From a candidate division KSB1 bacterium (GTDB lineage Bacteria > Zhuqueibacterota > Zhuqueibacteria > JANLFK01 > Oleimicrobiaceae): 64,000 bases of DNA. Position 1 is the stretch's first letter; the number at the start of each line of letters is the position of its first letter. The stretch covers positions 1-64,000 of the forward strand of contig JAPDPR010000006.1 in the NCBI GenBank assembly GCA_034506335.1. Reading direction: 5' to 3'. Position numbers and translations under genes: made by a program. Below the pieces are notes generated by a model. It searched no databases, had not been told where the DNA came from, and worked only from the letters and a program-made list of their open reading frames with translations. Positions 35,351 to 43,301 of the stretch are shown here, piece after piece.

Positions 35351-36403
35351 ATGAAAAAGTTCACCGTAATCGTGGCACTGGTGGTCATTGGTGCCTACCC
35401 AATGATACTGGCTGCCCAAGAGAACACGCGGGTGGGCACTTGTGCCGCACAATTCCTAAAGCTTGGTGTGGGGGCGCGTGCCGCAGCGCTGGGTGAATCG
35501 GGCACTGCGACTCCAGGCATCACCGGCTTGTATTGGAACCCTGCGGCCGTGGCGGCCGTGGACCGCCTGTCGGCGTTTTTCGCCTACTCGTCCATGTACG
35601 CCGGTCTCTCGCACAACTTCCTGGGGCTTGCCTACCCCCTGGGCGCCGGGAACACGGTCGGCGTAGGGATCACCTACATGACCTCCGACCGGATCGAGAT
35701 TACCACCGTGGACATGCCCGAGGGGACCGGCGCCTACTACAGCCTCAGCAACTATGCGGTCTCCCTCACGTTCGCGCGTTACATGACGGATCGGTTGAGC
35801 CTTGGGGTGAGTGCCAAGTTCATCCAGGAGGGTATCTACCGGGAGAAGGCGCGCACCGTTGCGCTTGACTTGGGCTCGCTGCTGGACACCGGGTTGCTGG
35901 GCATCAAGCTGGCGATGAGTCTGTCAAACTTTGGCGGCAATATGCGCCTCTCCGGTCCTGACCTGCGGGTGAGCCATGAGCGCTGGCCAGAGTTCACTGG
36001 CAACCCCTCACGGTACGCGGACCTCAGTACGGAGGTGTGGCCTCTGCCGATGATTTTCCGCATGGGCATTTCCTCCAGTCTGGTTGGGATGGATGGCCAA
36101 CTGGCCAAGAGCGCATCCAATGAGGTCACGGTGTACGCCGATGCAACCGACACCAATGATTCGCTCCTCCGGTCGAACTTTGGCATCGAGTATGTCTGGA
36201 ACAATATCGTCGCGCTGCGTGCTGGGTATCGGGGCGTGGTGCTGGCCCATGACGAGCACGATACCTACAATACCTCCAGCTATGCCGCGGGTGCAGGCCT
36301 CCACTATGGCGTCGGGGGGTTGGACCTGACGTTAGACTACGCCTATACCGACTACCAAATATTGGGTAACACGCAGCAGCTGAGCGTGACGATCAGGTTT
36401 TAG
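35351..36403 (+). CDS. PorV/PorQ-like outer membrane protein
   Basis: A 350-residue outer-membrane barrel of the PorV/PorQ (UPF0164) group. After a signal peptide (VALVVIGAYPMILAAQ) comes the hallmark AAQFLKLGVGARAAALGESGTA followed by GLYWNPAAVAAVDR, then repeated amphipathic strands ending in QQLSVTIRF. PorV is the shuttle and anchor protein of type IX secretion in Porphyromonas; relatives are widely distributed in FCB phyla. Its position directly after a T9SS-like substrate supports a role in exporting or anchoring that protein. A strong terminator follows 20 bases after the stop. Confidence 0.9.
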   Translation: MKKFTVIVALVVIGAYPMILAAQENTRVGTCAAQFLKLGVGARAAALGESGTATPGITGLYWNPAAVAAVDRLSAFFAYSSMYAGLSHNFLGLAYPLGAGNTVGVGITYMTSDRIEITTVDMPEGTGAYYSLSNYAVSLTFARYMTDRLSLGVSAKFIQEGIYREKARTVALDLGSLLDTGLLGIKLAMSLSNFGGNMRLSGPDLRVSHERWPEFTGNPSRYADLSTEVWPLPMIFRMGISSSLVGMDGQLAKSASNEVTVYADATDTNDSLLRSNFGIEYVWNNIVALRAGYRGVVLAHDEHDTYNTSSYAAGAGLHYGVGGLDLTLDYAYTDYQILGNTQQLSVTIRF

Positions 36404-36422
36404 CGCATCTCCTGGTGGTGAG

Positions 36423-36456
36423 GCCCACCGGCCTGAGGTCGGTGGGCTTTTTCTTT
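36423..36456 (+). terminator. Intrinsic terminator of the receptor-PorV operon
   Basis: An 8-bp stem GCCCACCG (36423-36430) with CGGTGGGC (36440-36447) is followed by TTTTTCTTT. The stretch from here to 36672 shows no other gene or signal. Confidence 0.9.
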
Positions 36457-36672
36457 GCCGGTGCGCAGCTGACTCATCTCAACCGGAACTGTTACAGGTG
36501 GCCGGTGCCTCCCTTTGTAGCACTGGGGAATGGGGAGGGTTATTTGGCGCGACGGCTGTGCAGGTAGCGCGACCTCATGCGGCGAAGAAGTGGGTAGGCC
36601 GGTGGGAGGAACGCCAGGCCATGAGGGCAAATCTGGTCGGCTGGGGGCGACAGTTGTGCTGGCAGGCCTGTG

Positions 36673-36843
36673 TCAGGTACGCCAGCGACCAATGCCGAAC
36701 ACGCAGTACATCCCGATGCCCATAAGGGCACAGAAGACCACCACCGGCAAGGTCTCTGCGCGCTCGGCAAAGGCGAACAGATAGATCAGGCCAAGGAGGC
36801 TGATCGCAATGTAAATCACGCCCCGCGTCACAAAGTCCTTCAT
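36673..36843 (-). CDS. Small two-helix membrane protein, 56 residues
   Basis: A short gene in what otherwise looks like an empty gap. Translation starts at ATG 36843, preceded by GAGGGAAGG, and reads MKDFVTRGVIYIAISLLGLI, a charged stretch AERAETLP, then a second hydrophobic segment VVVFCALMGIGMYCVFGIG and ends RWRT. Two membrane helices with a short charged hairpin between them are predicted. It lies 61 bases after the TrmH-type gene on the same strand, so it may share its transcript. Its composition is clearly membrane-protein-like; the family is unknown to me. Confidence 0.65.
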   Translation of the reverse strand: MKDFVTRGVIYIAISLLGLIYLFAFAERAETLPVVVFCALMGIGMYCVFGIGRWRT

Positions 36844-36904
36844 CCTTCCCTCTCATTGAGGCGAACCGACGGAGGCATGGGCGCAAGGGCCTTGTCGCTC
36901 TTGC

Positions 36905-37453
36905 TCACGTGCTCTGGTCAAACTGCGCATCGCAATGCCGCGCGATTTCGTACACTGCTATGCCAAAGGCCACACTGACGTTGAGCGATTCTTTGACCCC
37001 GGCCATGGGGATCTCTACTGCTATGTCGGCCAAAGCAACGACTTCCTCTGACACGCCATGATACTCGTGTCCAACCACCAGGCAAAGTGGGAACCGGTAA
37101 GGCGCGCGGCGGAAGTCGTAGCTGGAGTCGGTGTGCTCAAGGACCACAATCTGCACCCCTTGGGCTTTGAGGCCGGCTACTGCCTCTGCGGCCGAGGGTA
37201 CGTACTCCCACGGGACGGCCTCTTCGGCGCCGAGACTGGTCTTGCGGATTTCGGCTCGCGGGGGACATGCAGTAATGCCGCAGAGGTAAAGTTTCGCCAC
37301 CCCGGCGCCATCCGCCGTACGGAAGATCGCCCCTACGTTATGCATGCTCCGCACGTTGTCGGCGAGGGCGAAAATGGCCCGCCGAGCCCTTCCTTCCAGC
37401 GCGTTTGCAGAGCGGCGACGACTGGAGAGCTCCTCAGGCGTCAGTTTGCGCAT
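36905..37453 (-). CDS. TrmH/SpoU-family RNA 2'-O-methyltransferase
   Basis: A 182-residue SPOUT methyltransferase. The three SpoU motifs are visible: NVRSMHNVGAIFRTADGAGV, then VVGHEYHGVSEEVVALAD, and IPMAGVKESLNVSVAFGIAVYE, which forms the knotted SAM site. The protein is short, consisting of little more than the catalytic domain, as in TrmL-like enzymes and many uncharacterised TrmH members. Target is tRNA or rRNA ribose; the exact position is unknown. ATG 37453 has a GGAG site seven bases upstream and the gene is divergent from the PAP2-like gene. Confidence 0.93.
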   Translation of the reverse strand: MRKLTPEELSSRRRSANALEGRARRAIFALADNVRSMHNVGAIFRTADGAGVAKLYLCGITACPPRAEIRKTSLGAEEAVPWEYVPSAAEAVAGLKAQGVQIVVLEHTDSSYDFRRAPYRFPLCLVVGHEYHGVSEEVVALADIAVEIPMAGVKESLNVSVAFGIAVYEIARHCDAQFDQST

Positions 37454-37527
37454 ATGTGCACTCCGCCCCTCAGGGGCACGGACAAGTTTCTCCTTGCGAA
37501 AAACGGCGGAAATTTGTAGTCTTTACC

Positions 37528-38148
37528 ATGGTCGTGCACGCACCTGGTCAGGAGCCAAAAGTGGAACGGATTGCCAAGGTTATCTCGAATGTGACCATAC
37601 CCACGGTGTTTTCTGCGATAGTCTTTCTCATCATCTCGCTGCACGCCGAGGCTTACTTTCTGCGTGGCGTTCTGGTGACAGTCATATGTTGGCTCACTGC
37701 CTCTGTGTTGCCAGCGGCCTATGTGCTCAGGTTGGTGCGACAGAAGCGCGTCAGCGACAAGCACGTGCCAATTCGCGAACAGCGCACGCGCCCGTACCTG
37801 GTGGCGACTGTTTGCTACGCCCTGGGTTTGGTTCTGGTCAAGGCGGTGGGAGCGCCCTTCCCGGTGTGGGGGCTTATGTGGTGCTATGTAGTCAATACTC
37901 TGGTCCTTGCGCTCATCAACTTGCGCTGGAAGATGAGTGCTCACGCCATGGGGGCCGCTGGAGCGCTGGCGGGTTTGACCTATGCCCTGGGCATGGCCGT
38001 GGCTCCCAGTTTTTTCCTCGTGCTGGTGGTGGGGTGGGCGCGGATTCGCCTCCGGGCCCATACAGTTGCGCAAGTGGTGGCGGGGGCCCTGGCCGGGGCG
38101 GGCCTCACATTCGTGCAACTTCACCTCCTCGCTCGACTTTTTGGGTAG
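37528..38148 (+). CDS. PAP2-like membrane phosphatase
   Basis: A 206-residue membrane protein with five or six hydrophobic segments. It carries a degenerate PAP2 (phosphatidic-acid phosphatase) signature: K78 to R89 in SDKHVPIREQRTRPY, the catalytic-type H139 in MSAHA replacing the usual PSGH, and R172 with H178 in ARIRLRAHTVAQVVAG, matching the SRxxxxxH pattern. Family members remove phosphate from lipid carriers or phospholipids. The altered second motif lowers certainty about activity. ATG 37528 is preferred; the frame is open upstream but overlaps the divergent TrmH gene. It is 18 bases before rtcA and probably co-transcribed. Confidence 0.75.
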   Translation: MVVHAPGQEPKVERIAKVISNVTIPTVFSAIVFLIISLHAEAYFLRGVLVTVICWLTASVLPAAYVLRLVRQKRVSDKHVPIREQRTRPYLVATVCYALGLVLVKAVGAPFPVWGLMWCYVVNTLVLALINLRWKMSAHAMGAAGALAGLTYALGMAVAPSFFLVLVVGWARIRLRAHTVAQVVAGALAGAGLTFVQLHLLARLFG

Positions 38149-38166
38149 AGGTGCACGGAGGCGACG

Positions 38167-39207
38167 ATGGTTGTGCTTGACGGTTCCATGGGCGAAGGCG
38201 GCGGTCAGGTGCTGCGCAGTGCGCTGACCCTCTCGCTGCTCACCGGCAGGGCCTTTGCTATTCACAATATCCGCGCGCGGCGGCCGAAGCCGGGGCTGAT
38301 GGCCCAGCACCTCAAGGCAATCGAAGCGGCAGCGGCTGTAGGCCAGGCACGGGTCGAAGGCGCGCACCTGGGCGCTACCAGCCTTCGTTTTCAACCTGGG
38401 GAGGTCATAGCAGGCAGCTTCCGCTTTGACATCGGCACTGCGGGCTCCACCTCGCTTGTGGCGCAGACCGTCGTGGTCCCCCTGGCGCGCTGCGCGGCAG
38501 GCTCGGTGCTGACCATAACCGGCGGCACGCACGTGCCGTGGAGCCCTTGCTTTCACTTCCTGAGCCTCCATTGGCTGCCGTTGCTTGCTGCGGCCGGCTT
38601 CCGCCTCACCATGGAGATGGAGCGGGCCGGTTTCTATCCCGAAGGCGGCGGGTTGATACGCGTGCAGATCGAGCCAGCCAGTGGTTTGAGGCCCCTGGTA
38701 CGCACAGACCGCGGCGAGCTGCGCAGGGTCACAGGATTGTCCGCCGTGGCCGGCCTGGACGCCCGCATTGCCGAACGGCAACGGCAGCAGGCCCTCCGGC
38801 GGCTCGCGGAAATGGGCATTGCCGCAGAGATCGAACGCGTGGAGTTCCGGGCGCATTCTCGGGGCACCGTCCTGCTTCTCCTCGGCCAGTTTGCGGGCGG
38901 GCAATGCTGCTACTACGCCCTGGGCGCACCGGGCAAGCCCGCCGAGCGCGTGGCAGATGAGGCCGTCGAGCAGTTTGGCCGCTTTTTGGCTACCGATGCG
39001 GCCATAGACGAGTACGTGGCCGACCAGCTGGTTATCCCCCTGCTCCTTGTTCCAGACACATCCGAGTTCCGCACCGCTCGTGTTACCCGCCACCTTCTGA
39101 CCAACATTGAGGTGGTTCAGGCCTTCCTTCCTGGCTCTGTTGAGGTGAGTGGCGAGGAAGGAAGCCCTGGCACCGTCCGCATAAAGGGCGCGGAAATCGG
39201 GCGCTGA
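38167..39207 (+). CDS. rtcA: RNA 3'-terminal phosphate cyclase
   Basis: A 346-residue enzyme that converts RNA 3'-phosphate to a 2',3'-cyclic phosphate using ATP. The start VVLDGSMGEGGGQVLRSAL is diagnostic. Other motifs are RARRPKPGLMAQHLKAIEAA, FDIGTAGSTSLVAQT, GFYPEGGG and EYVADQLVIP. The presumed adenylated nucleophile is H309 in TRHLLTNIEVV, the same position as the catalytic His of the Escherichia coli enzyme as I recall it. There is no RtcB ligase or RtcR regulator beside it, unlike enterobacterial rtcBA. ATG 38167 has a GGAGG site. Confidence 0.96.
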   Translation: MVVLDGSMGEGGGQVLRSALTLSLLTGRAFAIHNIRARRPKPGLMAQHLKAIEAAAAVGQARVEGAHLGATSLRFQPGEVIAGSFRFDIGTAGSTSLVAQTVVVPLARCAAGSVLTITGGTHVPWSPCFHFLSLHWLPLLAAAGFRLTMEMERAGFYPEGGGLIRVQIEPASGLRPLVRTDRGELRRVTGLSAVAGLDARIAERQRQQALRRLAEMGIAAEIERVEFRAHSRGTVLLLLGQFAGGQCCYYALGAPGKPAERVADEAVEQFGRFLATDAAIDEYVADQLVIPLLLVPDTSEFRTARVTRHLLTNIEVVQAFLPGSVEVSGEEGSPGTVRIKGAEIGR

Positions 39208-39271
39208 TCCGGAACCTTTTGCGAACCTGCCGAAGGAGTCCCACGCTACGACCCGACCACTGTTCGGAACC

Positions 39272-39847
39272 TCAAAGCGTAACGCTCCGTGGCCGCCGTA
39301 CGAGCGATGTGGCGTCGGTGGTCACGTACGTGTCGGCACCGAGATAAAGAGTTGGATGCACGCGCTCCGGCCGCAGCGCCCCATTGTCGTCAAAGAACTC
39401 TTCTCGGAAGTGCACCGCCTCCACGCGGCCGACAAAGAGGTCATGGTCACCGAAGGTCGCCGTGCTCTCCAGGGTGCACTCCAGGATAGCATAGGCGTCG
39501 CGCAACCCAGGCGAAGAGATCACCTGGGAGGGCTCCAGCTCAAGGCCAAACCTTGCCACCTTGTCCACCTCGGTCCCTGAGATTCGACCGCACGAGTGAA
39601 CCACGTCGGCCTTCTCATTGGGCAAGAAGTTGCAGGTAAAATTCCCCGCCTCACAAATGAGTCGATGCGTGAAGCGCTTCTTGGCAATTGCCACAGCGAA
39701 AAGCGGCGGCTGAAAGGAAAGGGCCGTGTTCCAAGCGACGGCCATGAAGTTGGTGTGCTGAGCGTGGCGGACGCCTACCAGGGTGACGTTCTTCGGATAG
39801 AAATAGAGAAACTTCTCCAAATTGGTGGTGACCCGCATTTCTCCCAT
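39272..39847 (-). CDS. Flavin reductase-like FMN-binding protein
   Basis: A 191-residue split-barrel flavoprotein of the flavin reductase (DIM6/NTAB) family. Typical features are YFYPKNVTLVGVRH at the start, NFMAVAWNTALSFQPPLFAVAIAK, RLICEAGNFTCNFLPNEKADVVHSCG, and the late LFVGRVEAVHF. Members bind FMN; some are oxidoreductases with NAD(P)H, others are partners of monooxygenases. It lies 21 bases after the glycosidase gene on the same strand, and ATG 39847 has AGGAG eight bases before it. Partner and substrate are unknown. Confidence 0.92.
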   Translation of the reverse strand: MGEMRVTTNLEKFLYFYPKNVTLVGVRHAQHTNFMAVAWNTALSFQPPLFAVAIAKKRFTHRLICEAGNFTCNFLPNEKADVVHSCGRISGTEVDKVARFGLELEPSQVISSPGLRDAYAILECTLESTATFGDHDLFVGRVEAVHFREEFFDDNGALRPERVHPTLYLGADTYVTTDATSLVRRPRSVTL

Positions 39848-39868
39848 GGTCGTTTCTCCTGGCTCGTC

Positions 39869-42457
39869 TCATTGGAGACGCACCTTGACCTCATGCCGTA
39901 CATACTGGTCGGAGGGGGCTTCCAGCTGCAGTCGGGCTGCATACAACCCGTCGCCGCGCCGCTCCAGGGTCAAGCCCTGTGCTTCAGTGATTGGCCGCTC
40001 GCTGTGGAGAAGCAGCTCGTACTGGCGCGCTCCGCGTCCCTCCAGAGTCAGGATGTGCCAATCGTTTTGCGATGAATGACGGATCAGCTTCAACCCCTGG
40101 GGCGGGTCGCCGACGTGCGGCGAGGGCACGGGCGGGACGAGGCTCAATCCGGCGGTATAATCGATCTCCACGACTGCTGCGGTCTCCAACGGCAGCTTTA
40201 CTGAACAGTGGACCGGCCCCAGGGAGTCGCTCGCGGTAAACGGAGTCGCCAGGCCGTTGACGCGCACTTGGTGGACCGTGGAACCGTGTGGCAAGAATGG
40301 GGCGCAGGTGAACTGGAACTGGCCTTGCCCCTCGTGGCGGCACTCGATGCGCAGGCCGCTATGGGTGCGCATGTAACGGAAATGGAAGAGGTGGTCGCCA
40401 AGCCGGTAGTTGTTTACCTCGAACTGCTTCCACGTACTGGGGACCTGGGGGCTGAATTGGACCACCCGCTGCAGCGCGTCGCCCTGCAGGCCAAGCATAC
40501 CGCGCACGAGGGCGTGCACGAATTGCGAGGCCCCGAAGAGCTGGTGGGGTACTGAGGTGTCAAGGGCACGATAGCGGTCGCCGGCGAGAAGCTCAGTGTG
40601 GTAACCGAGCGCATCGGCGGTAGTAAGTCGGGCGATGTCCATCAGATGCAGGAAGCCGGAGACGCTCCGGCCGTAACGGTACTCGGCCATGCTCACATAG
40701 CCGGTAAGAAATGGCCAGACCGCGCCGTTGTTGTAGCTGAGCGGCTCGTAGGCGGCGCTCTGGTTGGAAAGCATGCGAGTCCCCCAGTCGGTGCTCAGCT
40801 CCGCGGAGGCAAATCGGTCTAGCATGGGGGCAGCTTGCGCCGGGGGAAAGAGGCCGAAGAGAAGTGGCACCGCCGGCCAGCTCGTGACCTCGTCGTTGAC
40901 TCCGCCCTCCTTTGCCAGGGCGAAGTTAATGAGGCCTTTCTCCGGATTGGCGAAGCTGGTCTGCAAGGCGCTGAGGGCACGGGCGTACCTGGTGCGAGTG
41001 TCCCTGGCCACAGTTCCCTTGCCCAGGGCTTGAGCCATGGACTCCAGCGACCGGAGGGCCTGTACCCAAAGCCCCGCGACGTAGATGTCGGTGCGAATGT
41101 TCTGTCGCAGAGAGCCTAGCTCAGCGGCGCCCAGACCGGCCTTGCTGTTGTCCATTAGCCCGTCGCCGTCTTCGTCGCACCCCAGGCACCAGTGGTAGGC
41201 CTTGAGGAGCGACTCCCAACTAGCGCGCACAAAGGCTATGTCGCCACTGGCGCGCAGGTAGTCTGCCATCTGCACAATGTAGAAAGGGGTGATGTCGCCA
41301 TGGATGTAGCCGTATGGGTACTCTTCAAACCAGGGTAGCAGGCCGCCGGCTTGCGAGAGCTCGTGCATCATCTTGCCATCGGCCCGCTGCCGGCGCTGCA
41401 GAAAGCGGAACGCCTCGCGCACAGTGGCAAAGTCGCCATACGCATTCATGGCCATGGAGTTCATGAACGCGTCGCCACCGAAGAACCAGGCGAAACCGGG
41501 GCGCCGACCCACCCCGGAGGTGCCATACCCAGCAACCAAGCCTCGACCCAAGTGCGGATTGTCAACAAGTCCTTTGTCCAACGCGACGCGCGCCCAATTG
41601 AAGGCCAATTCCAGTTCTGGGTCAGGCAGGTTCAGCGCCAGAAAGTCACGCTGCAAACGGTCGTAGTGCGCGCGTGTGTCCGCCAGAAGCTCCTCGGCGT
41701 GGACGAGCAGACGCCTATACGTGGCCCTCAGCCCTTCGAGGCCAGGCGTGGTGCTTCCCGCGATGACGATAGGCAAAAAGTAGCGCGCACTCTCCCCTGG
41801 TTCCACGTGCAGGAGGAAGCGCATCGGGCTGGTCGCCAGCTCGTGCGCCGGCGGCGAGGACAAGCGTCGCCCATACGGCGAGCCGATTGCCGCCGAGTAC
41901 TTAAACCTGCTTTCTGAGATGACGTAAAGCTGGTTTTCCTCGTCCCAGTAGCAGAATTGGCCCCCCATGCCGCCGGGCCACATCGGATTCAGGTCCGGGA
42001 AAAAGCTGACCACCAACGAAAGGGGGCTTTGTGTCTCCACGTCCAATAGGATGACGATCCCGGGTTCCTCCAGAGGCGTAAAGCAGGTCTGGCGCAGCGT
42101 GAAAGACGGGTCCGAATATACGATGGTCAGTGCCTCAGGCCTTACTGTGATGGTGCGGGCAATGCGCGTGGCGTCGAAGGGGTAAGCCTGTCCCTCCATA
42201 AGCACAGCAAGCTGCAACCCATGGAGTACCTTGAAGGGGTAGACCCACGCCTCAAAGATCCCCTCCTCATGGCCGAGGAGGGCGGCCTTGCGTCCCACTG
42301 CCTCGCAATAGGTGCCCGGTTGTACTGGACGCTGAAGGGTGAGCGGTCCGTTTTCTATCGCGAACTTGGGCATTGGCTGCCACTGGTCAGGTCCGCCTAG
42401 CACCAGCCCCTGTACAGTCAGCACGGTGATGCAGAAAGCAATGGCCATACGCTTCAT
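39869..42457 (-). CDS. Secreted (alpha/alpha)6-barrel glycosidase, GH15/GDE or MGH1-like
   Basis: An 862-residue exported protein with a signal peptide (IAFCITVLTVQGLVLGG). An N-terminal beta-sandwich (about 25-270) is followed by an (alpha/alpha)6 toroid (about 275-680) with landmarks GFAWFFGGDAFMNSMAMNAYG, YPYGYIHGDITPFYIVQMADY, NIRTDIYVAGLWVQAL and NNGAVWPFLTGYVSMAEYRYG, and a C-terminal beta-sandwich. This resembles bacterial amylo-alpha-1,6-glucosidase or glycogen-debranching proteins and MGH1-like glycoside hydrolases. The acid/base residues are not certain; the Asp in FGGDAF and the Glu in YNN-adjacent or SYEPL-like loops are candidates. Periplasmic or outer-membrane breakdown of an alpha-glucan-type substrate is likely. 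Confidence 0.82.
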   Translation of the reverse strand: MKRMAIAFCITVLTVQGLVLGGPDQWQPMPKFAIENGPLTLQRPVQPGTYCEAVGRKAALLGHEEGIFEAWVYPFKVLHGLQLAVLMEGQAYPFDATRIARTITVRPEALTIVYSDPSFTLRQTCFTPLEEPGIVILLDVETQSPLSLVVSFFPDLNPMWPGGMGGQFCYWDEENQLYVISESRFKYSAAIGSPYGRRLSSPPAHELATSPMRFLLHVEPGESARYFLPIVIAGSTTPGLEGLRATYRRLLVHAEELLADTRAHYDRLQRDFLALNLPDPELELAFNWARVALDKGLVDNPHLGRGLVAGYGTSGVGRRPGFAWFFGGDAFMNSMAMNAYGDFATVREAFRFLQRRQRADGKMMHELSQAGGLLPWFEEYPYGYIHGDITPFYIVQMADYLRASGDIAFVRASWESLLKAYHWCLGCDEDGDGLMDNSKAGLGAAELGSLRQNIRTDIYVAGLWVQALRSLESMAQALGKGTVARDTRTRYARALSALQTSFANPEKGLINFALAKEGGVNDEVTSWPAVPLLFGLFPPAQAAPMLDRFASAELSTDWGTRMLSNQSAAYEPLSYNNGAVWPFLTGYVSMAEYRYGRSVSGFLHLMDIARLTTADALGYHTELLAGDRYRALDTSVPHQLFGASQFVHALVRGMLGLQGDALQRVVQFSPQVPSTWKQFEVNNYRLGDHLFHFRYMRTHSGLRIECRHEGQGQFQFTCAPFLPHGSTVHQVRVNGLATPFTASDSLGPVHCSVKLPLETAAVVEIDYTAGLSLVPPVPSPHVGDPPQGLKLIRHSSQNDWHILTLEGRGARQYELLLHSERPITEAQGLTLERRGDGLYAARLQLEAPSDQYVRHEVKVRLQ

Positions 42458-42537
42458 GTCGGCATTCCCTCTCTCATTGGCGGCCGGTCCGGCCTACATA
42501 GAACGCCCTCAGCGCCCGAACGCTTCAAAGGTTCTGT

Positions 42538-42735
42538 CTACTCTCCTTGCGCCTGCTGGACCTCACCGTTTTGAGCGGCGGGCAGTTTCCGTCGGGCCAG
42601 CGTGTGCTCCGCCGTCCTTATTTGCTTCGGCGTGTAGTGAAGGCGGTCCTTGTACTTGAGAATCTTCTTGGCAACCCTCTTCTTCACAGCGTACATCCCT
42701 CCTTGTCCCAAGCTCTCTGAAGTAGTCGCGTCCAT
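42538..42735 (-). CDS. Small basic protein, 65 residues
   Basis: A short gene of unknown family. From ATG 42735 it reads MDATTSESLGQGGMYAVKKR, then a strongly basic middle (VAKKILKYKDRLHYTPKQIR, then TAEHTLARRK) and a Gln-rich end. The composition (many Lys and Arg, one predicted long helix) fits a nucleic-acid- or ribosome-binding protein but no family is recognised. An internal ATG at 42696 is preceded directly by AAGGAGGG, too close to act as a normal site; upstream of 42735 the site is weak. It lies between the membrane-protein gene and the glycosidase on the same strand. Confidence 0.55.
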   Translation of the reverse strand: MDATTSESLGQGGMYAVKKRVAKKILKYKDRLHYTPKQIRTAEHTLARRKLPAAQNGEVQQAQGE

Positions 42736-42787
42736 GGTTTCGCCACCGTAAGGGTGGTCCGTCACCGTGATTATAGTGCTGCCAGCC

Positions 42788-43255
42788 TTACGATTTGCGA
42801 AGCGCGGAAAGGGCAAAAAGGATGACGCCCACCAGCACCAGGACCACACCCCAGAATCTGCCCAAGAGTTGATTCAAGACCATGAAGAGCGCCGCCGCGA
42901 TGATGAGCATGATGGCCACGGACAGGCTGTTGGATTCACGGGTAAGCGCATACAAGACAAGGAACGCGCCCCCAGGAGCGGCAAGGAACAGAGGCCAGAG
43001 CTGGGCCATCTTGTCCCACCCGAGCAGTGCGCAGTAGAGGAAAAGCAGGCTGGCCAGGCCCACCATGATGCCTCCCAGAAGAAGAGAGGGGCTGCGCGGG
43101 CCGGTGAAATAGGCGGCAGCCATAGCGACGCCGATGGTCAACGGAATCAGGGGCCAGAGAGCGCTGATGCTGAATAGCTTAGTGGCGGCCAACAGAAGAA
43201 CCACGCCCCCGGCTATGAGCGCTATGCCTAGAATGCGCAGGCTTGAGGACGACAT
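42788..43255 (-). CDS. Membrane protein with LiaF/LiaI-like transmembrane region
   Basis: A 155-residue hydrophobic protein with about five membrane helices, beginning LRILGIALIAGGVVLLLAAT and ISALWPLIPLTIGVAMAAAY. The repeated phrase (L)WPLxx(L/A)xG and short basic end (LSALRKS) resemble the N-terminal membrane region of LiaF and DUF5668 proteins. Function is unknown; LiaF-type proteins sense envelope stress in Gram-positives but no two-component system is near. It starts 46 bases after the proline dehydrogenase gene. Confidence 0.7.
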   Translation of the reverse strand: MSSSSLRILGIALIAGGVVLLLAATKLFSISALWPLIPLTIGVAMAAAYFTGPRSPSLLLGGIMVGLASLLFLYCALLGWDKMAQLWPLFLAAPGGAFLVLYALTRESNSLSVAIMLIIAAALFMVLNQLLGRFWGVVLVLVGVILFALSALRKS

Positions 43256-43301
43256 AAGGAGACCCTCCTTTGATTTTGTTCGCCGTGACTTTCACCGCAT
43301 G

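Noticed and set aside
37441-39093. A 550-codon open frame on the minus strand across the PAP2-like and rtcA genes
   Set aside because: Both plus-strand genes have clear family motifs; the antisense product has none.
39208-39271. Terminator between rtcA and the convergent flavin reductase gene
   Set aside because: Only short imperfect repeats of GGAACC type occur; no stem with T-tract could be built.
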